A DNA stretch of 64,000 bases, from assembly GCA_016194705.1 (NCBI GenBank), contig JACQAZ010000005.1:1-64000 (forward strand), in the 5' to 3' direction. Every line of letters starts with the position of its first letter. Positions within the stretch are counted from its first letter, which is position 1. Of the stretch, positions 43,199 through 50,045 are shown one piece after another. The notes beneath the pieces were generated by a model, which searched no databases, was not told where the DNA came from, and was given only the letters and a program-made list of their open reading frames with translations. This DNA is from Elusimicrobiota bacterium (lineage in GTDB: Bacteria; Elusimicrobiota; Elusimicrobia; UBA1565; UBA9628). The translations under genes and the position numbers were made by a program.

Positions 43199-43272
43199 GC
43201 GGGTGTAGTTCAATGGTAGAACGGCAGCTTCCCAAGCTGCATACGTGGGTTCGATTCCCATCACCCGCTCCA
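43199..43272 (+). tRNA. tRNA-Gly (anticodon CCC)
   Basis: A 74 nt cloverleaf with encoded CCA. The acceptor stem is GCGGGTG (43199-43205) pairing with CACCCGC (43262-43268), followed by discriminator T and CCA. The anticodon stem-loop GCAGC-TTCCCAA-GCTGC gives anticodon CCC, reading GGG glycine codons. The T-arm contains GTGGGTTCGATTCCCAT. A strong promoter precedes it. Confidence 0.97.
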
Positions 43273-43292
43273 GATTTTCCCGCAAAGACGAC

Positions 43293-44708
43293 TCACTTCG
43301 AGAATAGACGCTTGAGTTCCTGCTTGCGGATCTTGCCGGTCGCGGTCTTGGGAAGCGCGTCGACGAACTCGATGCGGCGCGGCAGCTTGAAGTCGGCGAG
43401 CCTGCCCTTGAGATAGGCCGCGACCTCCTTGGCGGCCGCGGTCTCTCCCTCCTTGAGCACGATGAAGGCCGCCACCTCCTCGCCCCAGCGCGGATGCGCC
43501 AAGCCCACGACCGCGGCCTCCCGCACCTTGGGGTGCCGGTAGAGGACCTCCTCGATCTCGGCGGGATAGATGTTCTCGCCGCCGCGGATGATCATCTCCT
43601 TCTTCCTTCCGACGATGAAGAAGTAGCCGTCCTCGTCCCTTCGTCCGAGGTCGCCGGTGCGCAGCCACCCGTCCCGCAGCGCCTCGGCGGTGGCCGAGGG
43701 GTTGTTCCAATACTGCGCCATCACGTTGGCGCCGCGCAAGGAGATCTCGCCGATCTCGCCCGCGGGAAGCTCCCGGCCGCCTTCGTCCACGATCGCCATG
43801 TCCTGCCCCTCCAGGGGCAGGCCGATCGAGCCGACCTTGCGGCGCCCGGGAGGCGGGGGGTTGACCGACGAGACGCAGGTCCCCTCGGAAAGACCGTAGC
43901 CCTCGAGGATGTGAGCACCGAATTTCTCTTCGAAGCGCTCGAAGACCTCGACGGGCATCGGCGCCGCCCCACAGATGCAGAAGCGCAGGGTCGAGAGGTC
44001 CCGGCGCTGGGTCTCGGCGAGGCTCAAGAGCACGGCGTAGACCGATGGGACCCCGCTGAAGGCCGTGCAGCGATGCCTCGCGAGGAACTCGAAGAACTCC
44101 TTGGGCGAGAACTTCTCCATGAGGACCATGCTGGCGCCGGCCCATAGGGGGGACAGCAGGGTCACCACCTGGCCGTTGACGTGGAACAGGGGCAGGAAGC
44201 ACAAGAACCGGTCCCGTTCGGTCATCGCGATGGCCTTGACGAACCGGCTCACGTCGAAAAGGTAGTTGGCGTGAGTGAGGACGGCCCCCTTGGGCGAGCC
44301 GGTCGTGCCCGAAGTGTAGATGATGCTGGCCGCCCCGGGCGGAGGGGAGATCAGCGAGCGCGCTGGCTCGAGTCTCTGGAGGCCTTGCGCCGCGGAGATC
44401 AGGGCCGAGGCGCCGGAGTCGCGCAGTATGTGGGCGATCTCCGGCTCCTTGAGGGCGGTGTTGACCGGGACCGCGACGGCTCCGGCCTTCATGACGGCGA
44501 AGAACCAAATGACGAAGTCAGGACCGTTGGGCAGCAGGATGGCGACGCGGTCTCCTTCCTTGATACCCACCCGCCGCAGCTCCTCGGCGCGGGACCTGGC
44601 GGCGTCCTCGAGGCCGGAGCGGCTCAAGACTTGGTCCTTGAAGAAGAGAAACGGCGTCTCGGGCGCCTGCCGCGCGCGCTCCTCGAGGAGCTCGGTCAGG
44701 GTGTTCAC
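43293..44708 (-). CDS. Acyl-CoA ligase (AMP-binding, ANL superfamily)
   Basis: This 471-residue ANL enzyme has the phosphate-binding IYTSGTTGSPKGAVLTH (near 130), the GYGLSEG motif, DGWLRTGDLG, the GRKKEMIIRGGENIYP hinge, and a C-terminal PKTATGKIRKQEL motif with the catalytic Lys. It activates an acid to acyl-CoA; substrate unknown. It is the last gene of the leftward acyl-CoA degradation operon, with a GTG start overlapping the MaoC stop (GTGA). It would feed the dehydrogenase, hydratase and thiolase-like proteins encoded upstream. Confidence 0.93.
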   Translation of the reverse strand: MNTLTELLEERARQAPETPFLFFKDQVLSRSGLEDAARSRAEELRRVGIKEGDRVAILLPNGPDFVIWFFAVMKAGAVAVPVNTALKEPEIAHILRDSGASALISAAQGLQRLEPARSLISPPPGAASIIYTSGTTGSPKGAVLTHANYLFDVSRFVKAIAMTERDRFLCFLPLFHVNGQVVTLLSPLWAGASMVLMEKFSPKEFFEFLARHRCTAFSGVPSVYAVLLSLAETQRRDLSTLRFCICGAAPMPVEVFERFEEKFGAHILEGYGLSEGTCVSSVNPPPPGRRKVGSIGLPLEGQDMAIVDEGGRELPAGEIGEISLRGANVMAQYWNNPSATAEALRDGWLRTGDLGRRDEDGYFFIVGRKKEMIIRGGENIYPAEIEEVLYRHPKVREAAVVGLAHPRWGEEVAAFIVLKEGETAAAKEVAAYLKGRLADFKLPRRIEFVDALPKTATGKIRKQELKRLFSK

Positions 44709-45154
44709 GGCTTCTTGCGGACCAGCAAAGACCAGACGCCTTCCTGGACCGTCTCGCCGCGCTGGTTCTTGAGCGCGGCCGAAAAGCGCACGAGGCCTCC
44801 CGGGCCCGGGGCGGGCCGCGTCTGCGCGACCTCCATGACGAGCGAGAGAGAGTCGCCGATGCGGACCGGCGCCTTGAACTTCCACTCAAGCTGGCGGAAG
44901 GCCATGATCGTTTCCCGCAAGACTTCCAGATCATGCAGCAGGCCGCTGGCGATCGAGAGCCCCAGCAGGCCGTGGGCGATGCGGCCTTGGAAAGAGGTCG
45001 CGGCGGCGTAAGTCTCGTCGAAATGCAGGCGGTTCATGTCCCCGGACAGCTCGCCGAAACGGGCGATCATTTTCGCGGACACCGCGCGGGGCCGCGGACT
45101 CTCGAAAACCGCGCCGACGGCGAAGTCCTCGAAGTAGAGTTTGTCCGGAGCCAT
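44705..45154 (-). CDS. MaoC-family dehydratase
   Basis: This 149-residue hotdog-fold protein has the MaoC signature: NRLHFDETYA (near 41-50) and FQGRIAHGLLGLS (near 55-67), supplying the D/H dyad of (R)-specific enoyl-CoA hydratases. It probably hydrates an enoyl-CoA made by the acyl-CoA dehydrogenase of the same operon. The start ATG at 45154 abuts the DUF35 stop. In steroid-type pathways MaoC works with DUF35 domains, which fits the context. Confidence 0.92.
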   Translation of the reverse strand: MAPDKLYFEDFAVGAVFESPRPRAVSAKMIARFGELSGDMNRLHFDETYAAATSFQGRIAHGLLGLSIASGLLHDLEVLRETIMAFRQLEWKFKAPVRIGDSLSLVMEVAQTRPAPGPGGLVRFSAALKNQRGETVQEGVWSLLVRKKP

Positions 45155-45499
45155 CTACGCTGCCTCGAAGTGACGGATGTCGCGCAGGGTGCCGGCGCGC
45201 TCGTCCTCGAAGACGGGCTTGACCTTCATCCCGATGCGCGGCGGCGTCTGCGGGTCTATGCGCAGAAAATGCTGCAGCTGCGTGTCGGCGCCGTCGAGCC
45301 GGATGAAGCCGTAGCCGTAGGGCACCGGCTTTCGGCGGCCGGTCTCCGGGTCGAGGAAGGCGAAGCGCAGGATCGTGAACGCGGCCAGAGTCCCTCGTGG
45401 GCCGACCTCGACCCACTCGTCGATGGTCCGGTAGCACGGCCCGCACAGGGGCCGGGGCGGGACGTAGACCTTGCGGCAGGAAGGACACCGCACGCCCAT
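45155..45499 (-). CDS. DUF35 (OB-fold/zinc ribbon) protein, N-terminally truncated
   Basis: This 114-residue protein has the DUF35 zinc ribbon (CPSCRKVYVPPRPLCGPC) and OB-fold (EVGPRGTLAAFTIL onward). The paralogue at 47557 has about 38 further residues before its zinc ribbon; here they are missing, because the frame is fused to the thiolase tail. The only usable start is ATG 45499, four codons before the first Cys. DUF35 proteins partner with thiolases or MaoC domains. It is probably damaged: see the deletion at about 45500. Confidence 0.75.
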   Translation of the reverse strand: MGVRCPSCRKVYVPPRPLCGPCYRTIDEWVEVGPRGTLAAFTILRFAFLDPETGRRKPVPYGYGFIRLDGADTQLQHFLRIDPQTPPRIGMKVKPVFEDERAGTLRDIRHFEAA

Positions 45500-46464
45500 G
45501 AAGTCGGCAGCTCTCCTCCCATGTCCGTGGCGCCGTCCCAGATCAGCCGCGCGCCCTCCCCCGGCTTGGCCAGGCCCAGCGCCTCGATCCACGAGAGGTT
45601 GGCGAAGGAATAGGGGGTGTAGAGCTCCATCACGTCGATCTCCTTCAAGGGCTCGCGGATGCCGGCCTTGGCGTAGGCCTCGCGGGCGGCCAGCTCGAGC
45701 GACCGCAGCGGGTACCATTGGGCGTCGCCGAGATAGGAATACAGGTGGCGGTTGGCCGTGGCCCAGACCCAGGCGGGCTTCGGGCAGATCTTCTCCGCTG
45801 CGCCCTCGCAGGCGTAGATCACGGCGCAGGCCCCGTCGGTCCGCGGGCAGATGTCCAAGGCCTTGATCGGATCCGACAGCATCGGCGAACGCAGGACGTC
45901 GTCGATAGAGACTTCCTTGCGCAGGTGCGCGTGGGGGTTGTTGAGGGCGTGGCGGCGGTCGCGCACGCCCGCGCGCGCGGCGTCCTTCTCCGTGGCTCCG
46001 AAGCGCTCCATGTACGCCGAGGCCTCGACCGCCAGGCCCGAGATCGCTCCCGCGAAGACCAGGCGGTCCCAAATCGGGTCGAAGGCGGTCGTGATGGCCC
46101 CGGTCGTGTCCGATTCCGAGTTTTTCTCCCAGCCGACTACGAGGAGCCTCTCGAAGAAACCCGAGGCGACCAGATGATAGCCGCCGATGGCGAGCGTGCT
46201 GCCCGTGGTGCCGCCGGTCGTGAGCTTGAGCGTGGGCTTCATGATCCCGCCGGTGCCCTCGATGGACCACAGCTCGACGCCGTTGATCCCCTCGAAGTGG
46301 TCCATGTTCCCGATGACCACGCCGTCGATGTCCTTCATCGTGAGCTCGGCGTCCGCGAGGCAGCGCGCGACCGCCTCGTGGATGAGCTCGACGCCGGTCA
46401 CGTCGCGGCGGTTGCCCGCGTGGTCGGTCTGGCCCGTCGCGACGATGGCGACGCGCTTAGCCAT
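45256..46464 (-). CDS. Thiolase-like protein with replaced C-terminus (probable deletion)
   Basis: This 402-residue reading frame is thiolase-like only to about residue 320, ending at DGATDMGGELP. The remaining residues are an out-of-frame reading of the neighbouring DUF35 gene and are not thiolase. The missing section would carry the GHP-type C-terminal motif. The cysteine nucleophile is also absent: the equivalent position is in LTTGGTTGSTL. The start overlaps the upstream thiolase-like stop by 8 bp. It may be a pseudogene or a assembly/sequence error; the first 320 residues are otherwise well conserved. Confidence 0.75.
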   Translation of the reverse strand: MAKRVAIVATGQTDHAGNRRDVTGVELIHEAVARCLADAELTMKDIDGVVIGNMDHFEGINGVELWSIEGTGGIMKPTLKLTTGGTTGSTLAIGGYHLVASGFFERLLVVGWEKNSESDTTGAITTAFDPIWDRLVFAGAISGLAVEASAYMERFGATEKDAARAGVRDRRHALNNPHAHLRKEVSIDDVLRSPMLSDPIKALDICPRTDGACAVIYACEGAAEKICPKPAWVWATANRHLYSYLGDAQWYPLRSLELAAREAYAKAGIREPLKEIDVMELYTPYSFANLSWIEALGLAKPGEGARLIWDGATDMGGELPTSWACGVLPAARSTSRPGPCAGRATGPSTSGSRSAHEGLWPRSRSCASPSSTRRPAAESRCPTATASSGSTAPTRSCSIFCA

Positions 46465-47554
46465 CGTTCCCCAGGATCCACACGCAATGCGACGCGCCGC
46501 AAAGCCCGTACTGGCCGTGGGCCAGCGCGCGCTGGACCGCGGGCGCTTGGGTCGCGGCCTCGCCGCGCAGCTGAAGGGCCGCCTCGATGAGGCGGACCAG
46601 GCCCGCCGCGATCACGGCGTGGGCGCAAAGGCAGCCGCCCGAGAGGTTGACCCGCTCGCAGCGCGCGAGGCCGAGCTCATCGAGCCACAAGAGCTCCTGA
46701 TAGGAGAACTGCTCCGAGACCTCGGCCGCGTCGATCTCGCGGCCGGGATCGTTGATCCCTGCCATCGCGTAGGCTCTCTTCGCCGCATCGCGCAGCGCGC
46801 GCGACTCCCAGAGGTTTCTCTGCCCCAGCGGAGCGTCCGCGCAGAGGCCCACCCCTTCGACCCAGACGCGCTTGCCGCCGCGCCTCTTGGCGAAATCCTC
46901 GCCGGCCAAGATCACGGCCGCCGCGCCATCCGAGCCGGGCGCGATGTCGCCGCTTCGCAGCGGCGGCGCGACCAAAGGCGAGGCCGCCGCCTCCCGCGCG
47001 GAGAGCGGCCGCCGCAGCTGGGCCTTGGGGTTCTTGGCCCCATGGGACCGGTTCTTGACGACGATCCGGGCGCAGTCCTCGGTGGTCTTGCCGGAATGCT
47101 CCAGAAAAATTCGCGCCTGCAAGGCCGCGGCCGAAACCGCGTCGAGGCCGAGGGCCCGCTCGCAGACCGGATCGAAGAAGGCGTTGGTGATGAGCCGCCC
47201 GTCTCCTTCCGAGGCCTTCGAATGGGCCACCACGAGGGTCGTGCGGTAGGCGCCCGATAAGATGCGGCTCATGCCGTAGAAGGCGGCGGCGGTCCCGTCG
47301 CCCTCGACGGTGGAGATGGACCGGCCCTCTCCGGCCGCTGCGCCGGCGGCGTCGCCGACGGCCATGCTCGAGATCGTCCGGCCGTCCCAGAAATCGTTGG
47401 AGGCGGTGACGATGTTGTCCACATCCGAGATGTCGAGCCCGGCGTCGTCAAGTGCCGCGGACGCCGCCTCGTGCACGAGCTCAGCGTAGGTCGAGCCCCG
47501 CCTCTCGGCTTCGAACGCCGTCTGGCCGACGCCGATCACGGCGACGCGCTCCAC
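46457..47554 (-). CDS. Thiolase-like protein (SCP-x/Ltp2 type), intact
   Basis: This 365-residue protein has a full thiolase fold, ending in SGGCLCAHAVIAAGLVRLIEAALQL. The N-terminal half lacks the acyl-accepting Cys: the aligned position reads TVEGDGTAAAF. Thiolase-like proteins with no Cys and a DUF35 partner include the Ltp2 aldolases of steroid side-chain degradation, so a retro-aldolase role is possible. GTG 47554 follows the DUF35 stop by 2 bp. It forms the second module of the cluster together with the DUF35 protein upstream. Confidence 0.85.
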   Translation of the reverse strand: MERVAVIGVGQTAFEAERRGSTYAELVHEAASAALDDAGLDISDVDNIVTASNDFWDGRTISSMAVGDAAGAAAGEGRSISTVEGDGTAAAFYGMSRILSGAYRTTLVVAHSKASEGDGRLITNAFFDPVCERALGLDAVSAAALQARIFLEHSGKTTEDCARIVVKNRSHGAKNPKAQLRRPLSAREAAASPLVAPPLRSGDIAPGSDGAAAVILAGEDFAKRRGGKRVWVEGVGLCADAPLGQRNLWESRALRDAAKRAYAMAGINDPGREIDAAEVSEQFSYQELLWLDELGLARCERVNLSGGCLCAHAVIAAGLVRLIEAALQLRGEAATQAPAVQRALAHGQYGLCGASHCVWILGNDG

Positions 47555-47556
47555 GC

Positions 47557-47997
47557 TCAGCTCGCCGGCCGGAAATGGAGGATGTCGAGGATGGAGCCCG
47601 AGCGGCTCTCGCTGAAGACCGCCTCGACGGACATGCCGAGGCGCAGATTCTCGAGCTTCGATTCGCCGACAAGATGCGCCAGGGCCGTGTCGGCTCCCTC
47701 GAGCCGGATGAGGCCGTAGATCGGGCTGGGCCGCGGGTGGGCGGGGCTGTCGTAGAGGGCCTGGGTGAAGCTCAGCAAAGTCCCCCGGGGCCCGACCTCC
47801 AGCCACTCGCCGCAGGCCTCGAAGCAATTCCCGCAGGTCTTGCGGGGCGGGACGTAGGCCTTGCGGCAGGAGGGGCAGCGCGTGGCGAGGATCTTGCGCT
47901 CGTCGCGCAAGGCCTTGAGGAAGCGGCTCAAGACCTCTCCGGCGGACCAGGCGTAAGGCACCGCGATGCGGCTTTCGTGGACCAGGATTTCGTCCAT
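47557..47997 (-). CDS. DUF35 zinc ribbon/OB-fold protein, full length
   Basis: This 146-residue protein has a helical N-terminus (about 1-38), a four-Cys zinc ribbon (CPSCRKAYVPPRKTCGNC) and an OB-fold (about 65-145, EVGPRGTLLSFTQ). DUF35 proteins bring the acyl-CoA to a partner thiolase, Ltp2 or MaoC protein. It starts 4 bp after the acyl-CoA dehydrogenase stop and abuts the thiolase-like gene. It is the intact counterpart of the truncated protein at 45155. Confidence 0.92.
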   Translation of the reverse strand: MDEILVHESRIAVPYAWSAGEVLSRFLKALRDERKILATRCPSCRKAYVPPRKTCGNCFEACGEWLEVGPRGTLLSFTQALYDSPAHPRPSPIYGLIRLEGADTALAHLVGESKLENLRLGMSVEAVFSESRSGSILDILHFRPAS

Positions 47998-48001
47998 GGG
48001 C

Positions 48002-49162
48002 CTAGTCCCGTCTCTTGGCTTGCTCCTTGAGGAGCTCGCGCGCGATGATGAGCTGCTGGATCTGGGAGGTCCCTCCGCCGATGCCGATCAAGGCCGCGTC
48101 GCGGTAGAAGCGCTCGACCGGACATTCCTTGGTGAAGCCGTAGCCTCCGAGGATCTGCACCGCGTTCTGGGTGGCCCGCATGGCCATCTGCGCGCCGAAG
48201 AGCTTGGCGAAGGAAGCGTATTTCGAGACTTCAAGCCCTTCGTCGAGGCGGCTCGCGGCCTGGTAGGTCAAGAGCCTCGCGGCCTCGATCTCGGTGGCCA
48301 TCTGGGCCAGCATCTCCTGAATGAGCTGAAAGCTCGACAGGCTCTGGTTGAATTGCCGGCGCTTGACGGCGTAGGCCAGCGCGTAGTCCAAGGCCGCCTG
48401 CGCGATCCCGACCGGCATCCCGGAGAACACCGACCTCTCCATGTCCAGGCCTTCGAGCATGTACCTGAGTCCAGCGCCCTCCTCGCCCAGGAGGTTCTCC
48501 GCCGGGACCTCGCAATCCTTGAAATACAGCTCGGAGAGGGGGGAGCCGCAAGTCCCGAGCTTGCGCATGTCCTTGCCTACCGAGAAGCCGGGAAAGCCCT
48601 TCTCGACGATGAAGGCGCTCAGGGCCCCTTGCCCGCGCCGCCTCTCGGTCCGCGCGAAGACCAGGAAGACCTGCGCCAACGAGCCGTTGGTAATGAAGAG
48701 CTTGGAGCCGTTGAGCAAGTAGCGCTCGCCCTCTCGCGCCGCCTTGGTCTTGAGCGAGGCGGCGTCCGAGCCGGCCTCGGGCTCGGTCAGTGCGAAGGCG
48801 CCGATCCACTCTCCGGAGCAGAGCTTCGGCAGATATCTCTTGCGCTGGGCCTCGTCGGCGTGAGCGTAGAGATTGTAGGAGCAGAGGAAGGAATGCGCCC
48901 CGTACGAGAGGGCCACGGCCGCCGAGGCCTTCGAGAGTTCCTCCATGGCCATCGCCGAGGCCAGGAACCCGGCGTCCGTCCCGCCGTACTTCTCCGGGAT
49001 CGCCAAGCCCAAGAGCCCGAGCCGCCCCATCTCCCTGAACAGCTCCGCGGGCAGGCTCTGCGAGTCTTCGATCTCCTGGGCCAGGGACTTTAGCCTCTTC
49101 GAGGCGAAATCCCTGGCGGTGTCGGCGGCCAGTTTATGGCTGTCTTCGAGCTGCGCGGGCAT
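48002..49162 (-). CDS. Acyl-CoA dehydrogenase
   Basis: This 386-residue ACAD family flavoprotein has the N-terminal PEKYGGTDAG, ALTEPEAGSDAASL (substrate/FAD site), ITNG, and the C-terminal IQLGGYGFTKE-type segment (written VQILGGYGFTKE). The catalytic Glu region is ERFYRDA. It resembles isovaleryl- or short-chain acyl-CoA dehydrogenases. It introduces the first double bond of a beta-oxidation-like route and is the first gene of the leftward cluster. A TATATT ends 8 nt before its ATG. Confidence 0.95.
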   Translation of the reverse strand: MPAQLEDSHKLAADTARDFASKRLKSLAQEIEDSQSLPAELFREMGRLGLLGLAIPEKYGGTDAGFLASAMAMEELSKASAAVALSYGAHSFLCSYNLYAHADEAQRKRYLPKLCSGEWIGAFALTEPEAGSDAASLKTKAAREGERYLLNGSKLFITNGSLAQVFLVFARTERRRGQGALSAFIVEKGFPGFSVGKDMRKLGTCGSPLSELYFKDCEVPAENLLGEEGAGLRYMLEGLDMERSVFSGMPVGIAQAALDYALAYAVKRRQFNQSLSSFQLIQEMLAQMATEIEAARLLTYQAASRLDEGLEVSKYASFAKLFGAQMAMRATQNAVQILGGYGFTKECPVERFYRDAALIGIGGGTSQIQQLIIARELLKEQAKRRD

Positions 49163-49170
49163 GGCTTCCC

Positions 49171-49176
49171 AATATA
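49171..49176 (-). promoter_or_regulatory. -10-like element of acyl-CoA degradation operon
   Basis: Minus-strand TATATT ends 8 nt before ATG 49162, without a Shine-Dalgarno between them (GGGAAG is too close to the start to be sure). Leaderless or very short leader transcription is implied. Confidence 0.5.
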
Positions 49177-49195
49177 TCTTTTTTCGCTCTGCTCA

Positions 49196-49852
49196 TCATG
49201 GGCGGAGAAGGTCTCCGATCGCTTCCTTAAGATCGGGATCGGCGGCTTGCTCCCGCCGGGTCTCAAGGCTTCGACGCGCTTCGGGCGACTTGAAGAAGGC
49301 GGTCTGCCGCGCGTTCTCCAAGGCGACTCGGACTTCGTTGCGCACGTCCGGGTCCGCGTCGGCGAGGCCGTCGATGAGGGCCGGGATATACGCCCGCGCC
49401 AGGCTTTCGGCCGTCGCCGAGTCCAGGCCGAAGAGCATGATCTGCCCGAGCTGCGCCATGGAGACCCGGACCTCGCTTTGCGGGTCGCTCAGGAGGATGC
49501 GCGAGACTCTCGCTAGGACCTCCGGCGAGAGGAGGAAGTCCGTCGCCGCGGGGCCGGCGCGGCTGATCCCATAGAACAGGAGATAGAAGACATGGGCGGC
49601 CTCCGCGCGCAAGCCCGGCCGGGGCTCGTGGTCCAGGAAGGCCAAGAGCGCGCCGCCGGCCTCTACGCTGAAGACTCCCTCGGCTCGGAGCGCTCCCAGA
49701 GCGTCCCTCTTGGCCTGCTCCGAGGCCAAGGGGCTGCTCAACGCGCGCTCGGAGAGCGAACGCTCCGGCGTGTCCGCGGCGAGACCGGCAGGGGGGCAAG
49801 CGCAAAGAAGAACCGCCGTCGTGATGATCCAGAGGCATTTCGCCCTCGCCAT
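49196..49852 (-). CDS. Exported HEAT-like repeat protein
   Basis: This 218-residue protein has a signal peptide ending in LLCACPPAGLA; an LCAC lipobox makes a lipoprotein possible. The mature part is alpha-helical with HEAT-like phrases (LDHEPRPGLRAEAAHV, LLSDPQSEVRVSMAQLG, LADADPDVRNEVRVALE), each with a D-P/D-E and R/E pattern. No specific partner is known. ATG 49852 is preferred because a minus-strand TACAAT ends 10 nt upstream; an upstream Met overlaps that hexamer. It is divergent from the SpoIID gene. Confidence 0.8.
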   Translation of the reverse strand: MARAKCLWIITTAVLLCACPPAGLAADTPERSLSERALSSPLASEQAKRDALGALRAEGVFSVEAGGALLAFLDHEPRPGLRAEAAHVFYLLFYGISRAGPAATDFLLSPEVLARVSRILLSDPQSEVRVSMAQLGQIMLFGLDSATAESLARAYIPALIDGLADADPDVRNEVRVALENARQTAFFKSPEARRSLETRREQAADPDLKEAIGDLLRP

Positions 49853-49862
49853 GTGAACTTTC

Positions 49863-49868
49863 ATTGTA
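49863..49868 (-). promoter_or_regulatory. -10-like element of the HEAT-like gene
   Basis: Minus-strand TACAAT ends 10 nt before ATG 49852. The remainder of the 49853-50045 divergent gap also holds the SpoIID promoter and no gene. Confidence 0.45.
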
Positions 49869-50019
49869 CGACACGCGCGCAACGACAAGTGGGGGCGTCG
49901 GCCCCGGAAAGAGACGGCATTCGGCCCATGCCGCGCCGGAGGCCGTCGGCCGACGGATAGCAACCGATCCGGTTGCCATGGAGCGGAACATGAAGCAGTC
50001 ATCACACCGAACTGTTTTG

Positions 50020-50025
50020 TAAAAT
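50020..50025 (+). promoter_or_regulatory. -10-like element of TPR-SpoIID gene
   Basis: TAAAAT lies 20 nt before ATG 50046; the start site would leave about a 14 nt leader. No strong -35 or ribosome binding site is seen. Confidence 0.4.
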
Positions 50026-50045
50026 GAATCCGCCGCGCCCGACCC

